The notes under the pieces: model-generated
The model's input: the letters and a program-made list of their open reading frames with translations, nothing else
What the model was told of the DNA's origin: nothing
Databases searched by the model: none
Program-made: the position numbers and the translations under genes
Assembly (NCBI GenBank): GCA_028571685.1
Contig: CM053164.1
Location: forward strand, 41,404,501 to 41,468,500
Reading direction: 5' to 3'
DNA length: 64,000 nt
Source: Heterohyrax brucei
Taxonomy: Eukaryota; Chordata; Mammalia; Hyracoidea; Procaviidae
Shown here: piece by piece, positions 42,887 through 53,668 of the stretch
Layout of the letters: every line of letters begins with the position of its first letter
Position numbering within the stretch: position 1 is the first letter of the stretch

Positions 42887-43786
42887 TACTGTTTGAGCTC
42901 CTACTCTGCGGTCAGTTTGATTCCTCTGTGTACTATTCAGTGAGGTTACTGTGTATAGTTCCCATTTATGTTGTTGAAAAAGATATTTGCAATGAATAAG
43001 CTGTCAGTCTTGCATAATCCTGTCATGCAATCTCTGGCTTCATTTCTATCACCAGTGCCAAATGTTCCAACTGCTGAGCTTTCTTCTTTTTTCTAACTTG
43101 TGTATTCCAGTCACCGTAATTATCAGTGCATCCTGATTGTATGTTTGATCAATTTGGGACTGCAAAAGGTCTTAAAAAATCTTCAGTTTCTTCATCTTTG
43201 GCTTTAGTGATTGGTGCATAAATTTAAATAATAGTCATATTAGCTGGTCTTCCTTGTAGGTGTATCGATTATGGATATTATCCTATCACTGACAGCGTGG
43301 AACTTCAGGATGGATCACAAAACATTCTGTTTAACAGTGAATGCAATCCCATTCCTCTTCAATTTGTCATTTACAGCATAGTAGACTATATGATTAAACC
43401 AAAAACCAAACCTACTGCCATAGAGTCAGGTTCGACTCATAGCTACCCTATATGATTGCCTGATCCAAAATGGCCAATGCTAGTCCATTTCAGCTCACTA
43501 ATCCCTAGGATATCGATTTTTATGCATTCTGTGTCATTTTGATGACTTCCAATTTTCCCAGATTCATACTTCATGCATCCTACATTCTGATTGTTAAGAG
43601 ATGCTTGCAGCTGTTTCTTCTCATTTTGAGTTGTGTCAAATCAGCAAATGACTATCCCAAAAGCTTGGCTCCACCCATGTTATTAGGATCAACTCCACTT
43701 TGAGGAGTCAGCTCTTCCACAGTTGTATTTTGAGTGCCTTCCAACCTGAGACACTCATCTTCCAGCACTCTATCGGATAGTGCTCT
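42887..43786 (-). mobile_element. RTE 5' part, endonuclease region, inverted segment (block 1)
   Basis: On the minus strand, pieces of the RTE apurinic-like endonuclease domain read out: DILGISELKWTSIGHFGSG (about 43,525-43,470) and NGIAFTVKQNV (about 43,350). 5' UTR text lies towards 43,786. Frames are decayed and a short AfroSINE remnant sits at 43397-43455. The element is interrupted at 43,787 by the full-length L1 and continues at 50812. Confidence 0.8.
43397..43455 (-). mobile_element. AfroSINE tail scrap inside RTE
   Basis: CAAACCTACTGCCATAGAGTC and CGACTCATAGCTACCC, an antisense RTE-type SINE tail. TATATGATT flanks it on both sides (43387-43395 and 43450-43458), which looks like a short duplication. 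Confidence 0.65.
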
Positions 43787-43798
43787 GCCACTATTCTT
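43787..43798. repeat. L1 target-site duplication, left
   Basis: GCCACTATTCTT, matching GCAACTGTTCTT at 50800-50811 with two mismatches. Confidence 0.75.
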
Positions 43799-45626
43799 TT
43801 TTAACTGAATTTTATTTTTTATTATGTTTAGATTATAGTTTACAATTAAAGTCAATTTGCCATATAAACTCATGTACTCATGTGCAGCAATAGCTCGTCT
43901 CCCACCTGTACTTCCCGTATTCATTCAACCAGCTCATGACCCCTCCACTCTACCCTTCGATTTCCTTTCTATAGAGGTGCCGCTCGGACCACCTCATGTC
44001 TTTTAGTACAGTCCAATTTTTGTGTGAAGAGTTGTCTTTGATACTGGTTCTAGCTCCAGGCTAGCAGCAAGTCCAGGGGCCATGCTCTTGGGGGACCCTT
44101 CAGGATGTTGAACCATCAAGACTGGTCCTTTAACAGAATTGTAGATCTGCACACCCATTTTTCTCCCACTTTATCAGGAAGTCTACATTGTGTTCCCTGT
44201 CAAGGCAGTCACTGATGATAGCCTGGCACCATCTAGTTCTTCTGGCCTCATACTGATGTAGTCTCTGGATCACATGGCCTCTACTGTCTCCTGGGTGAGT
44301 ATTTTCCTCCTGTCTTTGATGTCCTTCGTTCTCTTCTGTTCCGGGGGATTGGGATCAATTGATGCTCCTTAGATTGCAGCTTGCTAACTTCTAAGTCCCC
44401 AGATGCCACTCACTAAAATGGGATGCAGAACATTTTCTTAAAAAAAAAAAAAAAAACTTAGTTATGCCAATTGACCTAGATGTCCCCTGAAAGCATGATC
44501 TCCAGACCACCGTACCTGTCACTCTGACCTTCAAAATGTTGGGTTGTATTTGGGAACCCTCTTAGCTCTTGGAATAGTCCAGCAATGTTGATCTTCAACT
44601 ATGTGCTGTCTCTTCCTTCACTTAATGCTAATACCTAATCTATGAACACCCATTTCGTTCCCTCCCCTACCTAGTAACATCAAACATTATTTTCTTCTGT
44701 GCTTAGCCCTTTTCTTGAGTCCTCATAATAATGGTCTTATACAAAATTTGTCCTTTTGCAGCTGACTAGTTTCATTCACCATAATGTCTTCCAGATGACT
44801 CTGTGTTATCAGGTGTTTCCCAAGATCGTCATTGTTCTTTATCGTTCCATAGTGTTCCATTGTGTGAATATACCATAGTTTATCTATTCATCTGTTGATG
44901 GGTACCTAGGTTGATTCTATCTTTTTTCTATTGTGGAAAGTGCTGTGATAAACATTGGTGTGCCTGTATCTATTTGTATGACAGCCCTTATTTCTCTAGG
45001 ATATATTCCAAGCAGTAGATTGCTGGATCATATGGTGTTTCTATTTCTAGCTTTTTAAGAAAGCACCAAATTGATTTCCAAAGTGGTTGTACCATTTTAC
45101 GTTCCACTAGTGGTGTGGAAGAGTTCCAGTCTTTCCCCAACCTCTCCAACATTTGTTGTTTTGTGTTCTTTTGATTAATTCCAGCCTTGTTAGGATAAAG
45201 TGGTATCTATCTCATTGTAGTTTTGATTTGGATTTCTCTGATGGCTAATGATAATGAGCGTTTCCTCATGTATCTGGTAGCCACTTGAATGTCTTCCTTG
45301 ATAAAGTGCCTATTCGTATCCTTTGCCAATTTTTTAATTGGGTTATTTGTGTTTTTCTTCTTTAAGTTTTGAAGTACCTTGTAAATTATGGAGATTAGAT
45401 GCCGGTCTGATTCATGGTTGCCAAAATTTTTTTCCCAATCTGTAGGTAGTCTTTTTACTCTCTTGGTGAAGTCTTTTGGATGAGCATAATTGTTTGATTT
45501 TTAGTCCTTATTTATCTGTTTTCTCTTCTCATGTTTGTGCATTGTTAGTAATATTTTGTAGTCTGTGCCATATATTAGGGCTCCCAGCATGGTACCAGTT
45601 TTTTCTTCCATGATGTTTATCATTTG

Positions 45627-45800
45627 GGGAAGCCCTGGTGGCATAGTGGTTAAGTGCTATGGCTGCTAACCAAAAGATCAGCAGTACAAATCTGCCAGGC
45701 ACTCCTTGAAACTCAGTGGGACAGTTCTACGCTATCCTCTGGGGTTGCTGTGAGTCAGAATCGACTCATCAGCACTGGGCTTGGTTTTTGTTTTTATAGG
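45627..45800 (+). mobile_element. AfroSINE inside full-length L1
   Basis: Sense, full-length short form. AAGCCCTGGTGGCATAGTGG head, B box region GCAGTACAAATC, tail GAATCGACTCATCAGCAC and GGGCTTGGTTTTTGTTTTT. It splits ORF2 codons (TTTATCATTTGGGG left, TATAGGTGGATGGTG right). Confidence 0.9.
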
Positions 45801-47233
45801 TGGATGGTGTTATATCTGGATTCTCTATTTTGTGCTGTTGGTCTGTGTATCTGTTTTTGTAGCAGTACCCGGCTGTTTTGACTACAATGTCATTGTAATT
45901 GGTTCTAAAGTCAGATAGTCTGAGCCCTCCCACTTTTTCTTTGGTAACACTTTACTTATCCAGAGCTTCTTCCCTTCCTATGTGAAAGATGGTGATTTCC
46001 ATCTCTATCTGATTAAAAAATGCCATCAGAATTTGCTTTAGGATTGCATTGTATCTGTGAATGACTTTGGGAAGAATAGACAGTTTCATGATGGTAAGTC
46101 TTCCTATCCGTTAGCAAAAAAGGCTTTTCCACTTATGGAGGTCTCTGATTTCTTGCAGCAGAGTCTTGTAATTTTCTTTGTATAGGTCTTTTACGTCTCT
46201 GGTTAGGTTTATTCCCAGATATTTTTTATCTTCCTGGGAGCTACTGTAAATGGTAATGATTTGCAGATTTCCTTTTTGATGGTCTCGTTGTTGGCATAAA
46301 GGAATCCCACTGATTTTATTATGTTTATCTTGTATCCTGGTACTTTACTGAACTATTCTATTCCAGTAGTTTGTTTGTTTGGGATTCTTTAGGGTTTTCT
46401 GTGTATAAAATTATATCATCTGCAAATAGAGATAAGTTTACTTCTTCCTTACAAGTGTTGATGCCCTTTATTTGTTTATCTGGTCTGATTGCTCTGACTG
46501 GAAGCTCTAGTACAATGTTGAATAAAAGTGGTGACAATGGCCATGCTTAACTGGTTCCTGTTCTCAAGGGGAATGCTTTCAGGCTCTCCACTTAGGATCA
46601 TGTTGGCTGTCAGCTTTGCATAGATGCCACTTATTATGTAGAGGAATTTCCCTTCTATTCCTATTCTTCTGAGAGTTTTTAACATGAATAGGCATTGAAC
46701 TTTGTCAGATGCCTTTTCTGCATAAAATCAAGTGATTCTTATCTTTTATTTATATGATTGGTTACATTAATTGTTTTTCTAATGTTGAACCATCCCTGCA
46801 TCCCCAGTATGTATCCTACTTAGTCATGGTGAATAATTGTTTTGGTACCTGGTAAATTCTATTGGCTCAATTTTTTAGCAGATTTTTTCATCTAAGTTCA
46901 TGAGCGATATTGGTCTGTCATTTTCCTTTTTGTTCTATCTGTACCTGGAAAAAGTTTGGGAGTATTCCATCCTTTTCTATATTGTGAAATACCTTTAGTA
47001 GTAGTGGTGTTAACTCTTCTCTGAAAGGTTGGTAGAAATCTCCAATGAAGCCATCTGAGCCAGGACATTTTTTGGTTGAGAGTATTTAAATTACTTTTTC
47101 AATCTGTTCTTTTGTGATAGGTTTATTAAGTTGTTCTACTTCTATTTGTGTTCTGCTTCTGTTCCATCCTGTCTCCTTTTCCAATGATGTTAGAGTTTGT
47201 TTGATACATTTAGAATTCTGTCATTGGTTGTAT

Positions 47234-47801
47234 GAATACAAGTTCCAACATTTAAGTCCACAAACTTAATTCTTCTATGTGCTCCGTACCTCGTTATCTA
47301 GTGTCACTATGGTTACCTTTGAAGTACTCCCCTTGGGAAGCTATGTATCAACACCAACCCCTAGTCCACCCTTCAAAGCAATTTTGGAACTCTTTTTCAA
47401 ATGACCATTGCATGCAGTGGCCAACTTGAAAGTTCCTGAATTTAATTGTATGATTGTCTGTGAGGGAGTTGTTAGCCAGTAAAAAGATAACTGTATTCCA
47501 GCACCCTCCCTACTCACCTCATCTGGCCCCAAATAACTTTTTTCTTTACCCAAAGATAAAGGAAATACTGAAAGTAAGATATTTTGATGACATTCAGGAT
47601 ATAGAGGGTAATAACAAAGACAGCTCTGATGGCCATTCCAGAAAAAGGTTTCCAAAATTGCTTTGAAGGTGGACTAAGCACTGACATCAGTGCATAGCTT
47701 CCCAAAGGGAGTGCTTTGGTGACCATAGCAATATTCAGCAATTAGATATGTGGCACTTTTTCTAGGATGAGTTTGCAAACTTCAGTGGCAGTCCTTGTAT
47801 T
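47234..47801. mobile_element. mariner derivative with inverted 3' ends (palindromic)
   Basis: Both ends are the mariner 3' terminus in opposite orientations. The left arm (~47234-47395, GAAGTACTCCCCTTGGGAAG, CTAGTCCACCCTTCAAAGC) is the complement of the right arm (~47640-47801, GCTTTGAAGGTGGACTAAGC, CTTCCCAAAGGGAGTGCTTT). Between them a + strand transposase C-terminal segment remains (HPPYSPHLAPNNFFLYPKIK near 47496-47555). The third catalytic aspartate position reads N (APNNFF versus APCDFF in the 59-kb copy). The terminal sequences TACAAGTTCC and GTCCTTGTA agree with the mariner TIR and a TA target. Confidence 0.75.
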
Positions 47802-48434
47802 TAATATGGTTATGTCCTCCTGGTGTATTGACCCCTTAAACAATATGTAGTGACCTTCTTTATTTACTGTGGTGGATTTTACTTTAAATTCTATTTTATC
47901 TGAAATTAATATTACCACTCCTGCTCTTTTGTGAATGTTGTTAGCTTGGTATATATTTCTTCCATCCTTTGAGTTTCAGGGTTTATCATCTTTAAGTGTA
48001 AGGCATATCTTTTGTGAGCAGCATGTAGGCAGATCATGCTTTTTTACCCATTCTGCTACTCTTAGTTTCTTTATGGGTACATTTAACCCATTAACATCCT
48101 ATGTAATTATTGATAGGTATTAATTTAGTGCTGTCATTTTGGTGCCTTTTTTGGTGTGTTGTTGACAGCTTCTTTGTTCCACTTAATTTTCTTTGCTGAG
48201 TCATTTTTCTCTATGGATTTTCTTTTCATCTCTTTCAAAGTTGTTGATTTAATATCTGCGGAGACTTCTTGATTTTGTTTCTTGTTTTGATGTGTATGAC
48301 TGTTAATTTTCAGTGCAGTTGCCTTGATATTTACCCCAATGTTCAAAATTTAAACCAATCTTTAATTTCTTTGTATTGCCTTGACTTCCTCTCCATCTGA
48401 AAGATTTATGAATACATTAATTTGTCTCTCTTTT

Positions 48435-48605
48435 TGAAAACCCTGATGCATAGTGGGTAGGTGCTATGTCTGCTAATCAAAAGATCAGCAGTTCAAATCC
48501 ACCAGGAACTCCTTGGAAACCATGGAGCAGTTCTACTCTGACCTTTAGGATTGCCATGAGTCGGGACCTGACTCAACGGCAATAGGTTTGTGTTTGTGTT
48601 TTAGT
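48435..48605 (+). mobile_element. AfroSINE inside full-length L1
   Basis: Sense, complete short form. AAAACCCTGATGCATAGTGG head, AGCAGTTCAAATCCACCAGG B box region, tail GGGACCTGACTCAACGGCA. Located between ORF2 and ORF1 of the host L1. Confidence 0.9.
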
Positions 48606-48619
48606 ATAATGCTGTTGTC

Positions 48620-49740
48620 ATTTACATGCTGAGATTCTTTTCCCTATTTTTAGTGTTTTAGCTTTGATTTGTTTCTACAAATTCCTTATCTGTGTTAATA
48701 TCTAGATGTAAGAACTTCATTATTTCTTATAATTTTGGTTTGTGTTTTTGAAAAATCTCTAAACTTCTGTTTATCTGGGAATGTGCTAATTTCACTGTCA
48801 TATATGAGAGACATTTTTGCAGAATATATAATTTTTGGTTGGCAGGGTTATTTTCCTTCAAGGCTTTGTATATGCCATCCCATTGTCTTCTTGCCAGTAT
48901 GGTTTCTGCTGAGTAATCTAAGCTCAGTGTTAGTGACTTCTTTGTATGTTTGTTTTTTTTTTTTTGTCTAAGCCTAGCTGCCTTTAAAAGCATCTCACTA
49001 TATTTTGTTTTGATAAGTTTGATGGTAACATGTTGGGTGTCTTTCTTTTGGGATCTACCTTGTGTGGAGTTTGATGTGCGTTTTGGATAGATATGTTCTC
49101 ATCTTTCATGATATTAGGGATGTTTTCTGTCAAGATATCTTCAACAATTTTCTTTGTGTTTTTCTGTTATCACCTGTTGTTCTTGTACTCCAATCATTTA
49201 TAAATTATTCCTCTTAATAGAGTCCCACATAACTCTTAGTGATTCTTCAGTTTTTAAAATTCTTTTGTCTGATTTTTCCTCATGTATGCTGGTGTCAATT
49301 GCTTTATTTTCAGTCTCACTAATTTTGCATTCCATTGCTTCAGTTCTGCTCCTTTGACTTTCTAGTCAGTTGTCTAATTCCATAATTTTATTGTTAATCA
49401 GCTGAATTTCAGATCATTGTTGCACAAGTTGGTGCAGCCTGTTTAACTTTTCAGTATACTCTGTTGCAGTTTGTCTAATTTCCTTCCCAATATCTATCAG
49501 AACCCCGAAAATTGCTCTTTTCTGTGCTACATTGGATAATTGCAGGAAGTCTTCTGTGTCTGGAATGTTTTTAATTTTTTGTTTTGGCAGTTTTCTGAGG
49601 CCATGGTGGCCTGCTTCTTTAAATGACTAGAAATTGTTATCTCTGAGCCATCAGAAAGTTCTTTTATTTGTTTGATTGTTGTGGTTTAATTTATATGTGT
49701 ATATATATTTTAATTTAGTCTTTCAAGTGTCCAAATATTT
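48620..49740 (-). pseudogene. L1 ORF1 pseudogene
   Basis: Region where ORF1 (the RNA-binding chaperone of L1) is expected. Minus-strand pieces such as EIFQKHKPKL, KCLSYMTVKLAHSQINRSLEI and SAETILARRQWDGIYKALK (about 48,727-48,990) are recognisable ORF1-like text. The rest is decayed. Confidence 0.6.
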
Positions 49741-49769
49741 TGGTTGTTTGAGTTAAATTGATTGCTGCA

Positions 49770-50068
49770 GCCTTAAAAATCCCAATATCCTGTCACCAGA
49801 TGGTTAGATCTGTAAGCACACTGAGAAAGATAGATGGAGTTGTCATTGCTGGGGGCAGGAAGATAGGGTGAGGGTGACAGGTCTTGATCAAATGGGCATG
49901 AGAATTTCTGGATGATAAGGGGGAGTGTGCTGTCACAGGAGGGTGAAGAAGAAGTTGAAAGCAGGTAGAGTAGAATAGTGGTGTGAGTTCCAAATGTTAT
50001 ATGGCAAATTGACATAGATTGTTTGCTTGTACTTAAATCACAATACAATTTATTTAAAGAAAGATAGG
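49770..50068 (+). mobile_element. L1 3' end inserted in the L1 5' part
   Basis: Sense L1 3' terminal segment (GGGGGAGTGTGCTGTCACAG, GGCAAATTGACATAGATTGT, TTTGCTTGTACTTAAATCAC) with an ATTTATTTAAAGAAAG tail. It lies between the ORF1 region and the 5' UTR of the minus-strand L1. Edge positions are approximate. Confidence 0.65.
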
Positions 50069-50799
50069 TAGAATTGCTAGCTCAGGAAATCTGGTAAAAC
50101 TTTTGTTTCTTCCCCTGCCTTTGTTTCCCTCTTCAAGTTCAGGGGAATAACTGAGGGCACACACATAAGATGTCCCACTTCCAGCCAAGTAGTGCATCAG
50201 AATTTAGTGCTTGTGCAGAGCAGAGGTGGGGATGTGCTGGGGGAAAGGGAGAGAAATCAGCACATAGGAGAGGTTTTGAGTTCATAAAAGTTCACAGGCA
50301 CCTGCCTTGTGATGATCAGGTGAAAGTTCTCTGTGGTTCCATAGGTACAGCAGTCTTAAGGTCAGCTCCTCTGCTGCGAAAGACATGCCCTGCTCGTGGT
50401 GCTGCTGCTGTGCCTCGTCTCCACTTGGCTGGCTGAAGCAGGTACCTCTAGAGGGTACAGACTGAAATCTGGCCGAGGCAGTTGTTTCAGGACCTACCTT
50501 GTCCTCGCTGTCACCCAGTCCAATCTCTCAGCTTCCTGTCTGGTATTCAGACTTCTCAGCCTACTTGCTCCCACCAGTCCAGCCTACAGGGAACCAGCTC
50601 AGTCAAATCTGGCAGATCTTTGATGCTTCTGAACTTTCCTTCCTGTCCCCTGCCACTCGTTCTGACTCCTCAACTTTGTCTTTGATGTTCAGGGCTCCTA
50701 GATTGTCATATATAATCAATTCACTTGTTTTTTCAGGTCTTTGTTGTAAGAGGGGAGACAGGAAGCATCTGCTTACTCTGCCATTTTTGCCACATGTCT
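50069..50799 (-). promoter_or_regulatory. L1 5' UTR (internal promoter region)
   Basis: GC-richer segment between the L1 3' insert and the 5' target duplication. In mammals this region holds the L1 internal pol II promoter and often antisense transcripts. No specific factor site could be named. Multiple chance frames occur. Confidence 0.6.
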
Positions 50800-50811
50800 G
50801 CAACTGTTCTT
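50800..50811. repeat. L1 target-site duplication, right
   Basis: GCAACTGTTCTT, pairs with 43787-43798. Confidence 0.75.
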
Positions 50812-50989
50812 AAGGTTTTCACTAGCCAGTTTTTTCAGAAGTAGACTGCCATGTCCTTCCTAGTCTCCCCTAATCTATAACTTCCACCATGTATGACCCA
50901 CTAGTATTTGAAATATTGGTGACATAACTTGTAGCATCACAGCAACATGCAAGCCACCACAGTGCAAGAAGCTACAGATGAGTGGTGGA
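50812..50989 (-). mobile_element. RTE 5' terminal part, inverted segment (block 2)
   Basis: Continuation of the 42887-43786 segment after the L1. On the minus strand it reads CTTGCATGTTGCTGTGATGC, GACTAGGAAGGACATGGCAG and CTAGTGAAAACC, the same text that makes up the body of the tRNA-Gly SINEs at 12297, 20066 and 34128. It ends at the junction with a + strand RTE. Confidence 0.8.
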
Positions 50990-51819
50990 CTATATGAAGA
51001 AGAATGTGGCATCAGGATAGGAAGATGACTTATTAGCAACCTGTGTTATGCAGATGACACAGCCTTGCTTACTGAAAACAAAGAAAACTGGAAGCACTTA
51101 CTGATGAATCTCAAAGACTACATCTTTTAGTATGGATTGTAGTTCCACATAAAGAAAACAAAGATCCTTGTAACTGAGCCAATAAGTGACGTCGTGATAA
51201 ATGGAGAAAATAGTAAAGTTGCCAAGGATTTCATTTTACTTGGATCCGTGATCAACACTCATGAGAGCAATAGTTAAGAAATCTAAATGATATATTGCAG
51301 ATCTGTTGCAAAATAACTCTTTAAAGTATTAAAAAGTAAAAATGTCTTTCTGAGGACTAAGATGTGCCTGATTCAGTATCCTCAATTTCTTCATATATGT
51401 AGGGAAGCTGGTCAATGAATAATGAAGACCAAAGAAGAATTGATACATTTGAATTATGATGTTGGCAAAGAATATTGAATGCACTGTGGACTGTCAGAAT
51501 AACAAACAAATCTGTCTTGGCGAAAGTATAGCCATAAGTGCTCATTAAAAGCAAGGATGATGAAACTTCATCTCATGTACTTTGGACACGTTATCAGGAG
51601 GGAAATGTCCAGGAGAGGCACATCATGCTTGGTAAAGCACAGAGTCATCAAAAAAGAGAAAGATGGTTATGAGATGAATTAATACAGTGGCTGCAACAGT
51701 GGGCTCAAGCATAGCAATGATTGTAAGGCTGGCACAGAACCAGGCAGTGGTTTGTTCTGTTGTGCATGGGATCTTTATGAGTCAGAACTCAGTTGATGGC
51801 ACCTAACAAACTGTCTGTG
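50990..51819 (+). mobile_element. RTE 3' part, sense segment after inversion
   Basis: Sense RTE from the reverse transcriptase onward. The catalytic YADD is encoded at 51047-51058. ENWKHLLMNLKDYIF-like and PISDVVINGENSKVAKDFI-like text follows, then the 3' end (AGTGGCTGCAACAGTGGGC, GGCACAGAACCAGGCAGTGG, ending GATGGCACCTAACAAACTG). With the inverted block immediately upstream, this is the layout expected after twin priming. Frames are broken. Confidence 0.85.
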
Positions 51820-52045
51820 CAGGCACTGTGATAGGTGCTTTGCATACAATATCTCATTTAATTCTTGTAGTAGCCCCATTAAATATGTATTAGCATACTC
51901 ATTTTACAAATGGAGAAATGGAACTCAAAGAGACTATATAACTTGCCCAAGATCTTACAACTAAATTTAGAAAGTGATAGAGATAGGATTTCAAACCCAG
52001 ATCTTCCTGCCTTAAAGTCAGAATTGTGTCACTCTACTAGTTTGC
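51820..52045 (-). mobile_element. MIR, right piece (host of nested RTE)
   Basis: Antisense MIR: TGCAGGCACTGTGATAGGTG, ATACAATATCTCATTTAATTC, CATTTTACAAATGGAGAAAT, TATATAACTTGCCCAAGATC, ATTTCAAACCCAGATCTTCC. With 42868-42886 it is one MIR split by the RTE nest. Confidence 0.75.
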
Positions 52046-52694
52046 TTCAAAATATAATGGTGATGGGCCTTTAAATGGCAGGCAGATTAAGTGTAGAAAA
52101 AAATGTCTTGTTTGCAAAATGTTTTGTGGGTCAAGTGTTTCCTATTTCCTGGATAGATTGGTAGAAGCAATTAATAGCGAGTTTTAGAAATGGTAGAGCG
52201 AGACTGTTGTAAGGGGCTGTGATCTAGCTGATACGGTTGCTGGTTGCCAAGGTAGGAATGAAGAGTGAAAGGAAGCTTAGGAGTGTTGTGCAGGGTTTAG
52301 AGAAAACCAGTCAGCTGCAGGAGGAGCTGAGTTCAGCAGCTTGCAAATTATGTGTCAGGAACAGGCTTGTGAACTGCAGCCAGAAGAGCAGAATGGGTGG
52401 CCCCATGGAATTGATCAAGCATCACTTGGATGTCCTGAAGAAAGTCTGTTTACTTAGAGAAAAAGAGGCATTTGATAGAGGCATTGGGAAGCCTTCAAAA
52501 GATGGGTCAGCATTGAAGTGGTCTGGAAGGCTCAGTGATTGACTGTCCTCCACTGACCTGGCTGAGTGGGCAGTGGAGCCCATGGGAAAGCCTGGTAAGA
52601 GCCTGACTGAGGAACTCACCTAAGTCAGGCCAGTGGAGGTAGTGAGCTGGTGGCGGTACCAGTGACATAATTTGAGGGTCTCTGAGCACAATGA
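52046..52694. other. Intron 2 sequence with a purine-rich open frame
   Basis: A 101-codon + frame (52237-52542) has a plausible-looking composition but no recognisable domain or splice signals. Not called. Confidence 0.4.
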
Positions 52695-52985
52695 GAGTTA
52701 TGAGGTCTCGCATGAGTCCACTTATGTGAAATATCCAGAACTGATAAATGCATAGTGGCAGAAAGTAGATTATTAGCTGCCCAGGGCTGGAGGAAGGAAG
52801 GGGTAAACAGTAACTGTTCACTGGGTGAGAGTTTCCCTTTGGGGTGATGAAAATGTTTTGGAACTAGAGGTGGTGGCTGCATATCAATGTGAATGCACCA
52901 AATGCCGCTGAAGTGGTATGATTTAAAAGGATTTGTGGATTATGTTATGTGAATTTCACCTCAGTGTTTTAAAAAAGACAATATG
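52695..52985 (+). mobile_element. L1MA-like 3' UTR
   Basis: Sense. GTGAAATATCCAGAACTGAT, GCCCAGGGCTGGAGGAAGGA, GGTGATGAAAATGTTTTGGA, GCACCAAATGCCGCTGAAGT, TGTGAATTTCACCTCAGTGT, ending with an A-rich run. Confidence 0.8.
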
Positions 52986-53668
52986 AAGCTCTTTGTTAAA
53001 AAATTATTAAGAACTTCAAGATGGTTATGCAGAGCATTAAACCAAGCATGGGAGCCTTCTAAGTGCAGGGTCCTGCCCGACAGGCACAGGCCACATGCCC
53101 TGGCTAGTGGTGTGTGTTTTAGGGTGCGAAAGGCGTGCACTGTGTTCCAGGTGTGGTTCTGAGTGCTGTACACATAGCATCTCACTTGAAATGCTTCTGT
53201 CAGGGGTTTGCTCAGGATGTCCTGTATCCCAAGATGTGGTGGTGTTGGGAGCTGACTTTCCAGAGGGGCAGTAAGCAGTAGACAGGGTCCTGAAGGTAAA
53301 GGAGGTTACCCAGAGCAAAAGGGAAATGCTGAGTGGTTTTTTTCCCCCTTGTGCTTTGGGAGGATCTGAATAAAAGATAATTTTAATATGAAAAGAAAAG
53401 GAAATGATTCGACAATTCCAAGAGAAGCAAATTCCATCTGAAAAATGATGGCTTCCCCAACTGCACTAAGAAGTGAAGAAACGTTTGTAGTGCACTCACT
53501 AGTTTACCAAGTGCATCCAATTACTCAGCATCTGCTCTTCGGTGCAGAGGATACTGTTCTTCAAAGACTGAGTTGCCCTTAATGCAAATATCTAGATGGT
53601 GGCAGACCGAGGTAGCAATCTCAGCTTTTCTGATTCTCCTCGTCCTCCCCAAACACCCGCCTTTCCCA
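52986..53668. other. Intron 2 sequence, no named element
   Basis: Nothing recognised. An A/G-rich GAAAAGAAAAGGAAATG run is at ~53390-53407. Confidence 0.45.

Larger units (their letters stand above)
44750..48345 (-). pseudogene. L1 ORF2 pseudogene (endonuclease and reverse transcriptase)
   Basis: Disrupted ORF2. From its 5' end: endonuclease region on the minus strand (about 48,100-47,820, with the KSAGVVILISDKIEF-like segment), a mariner insertion, the reverse transcriptase with an intact FADD box at 46415-46426 and [17 protein letters not shown] text near 46,560, then the C-terminal domain (IHTMEHYGTIKN-like near 44,860). Stops and frameshifts plus two insertions disable it, although the RT catalytic pair is preserved, unlike L1-B. 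Confidence 0.8.
43799..50799 (-). mobile_element. Essentially full-length L1, ~7.0 kb with insertions
   Basis: Antisense L1 running from its A/T-rich 3' tail (43799-43830) through 3' UTR (to ~44750), ORF2 (to ~48345), ORF1 (about 48620-49740) and 5' UTR (about 50069-50799). The 5' end is near the TGTTGTAAGAGGGGAGACAG and GCCATTTTTGCC text, the antisense form of the usual L1 5' start. It is bounded by a 12-base duplication and inserted into an RTE. Internal insertions are AfroSINEs at 45627-45800 and 48435-48605, a palindromic mariner at 47234-47801 and another L1 3' end at ~49770-50068. Both ORFs are broken, so it is inactive. Confidence 0.9.
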
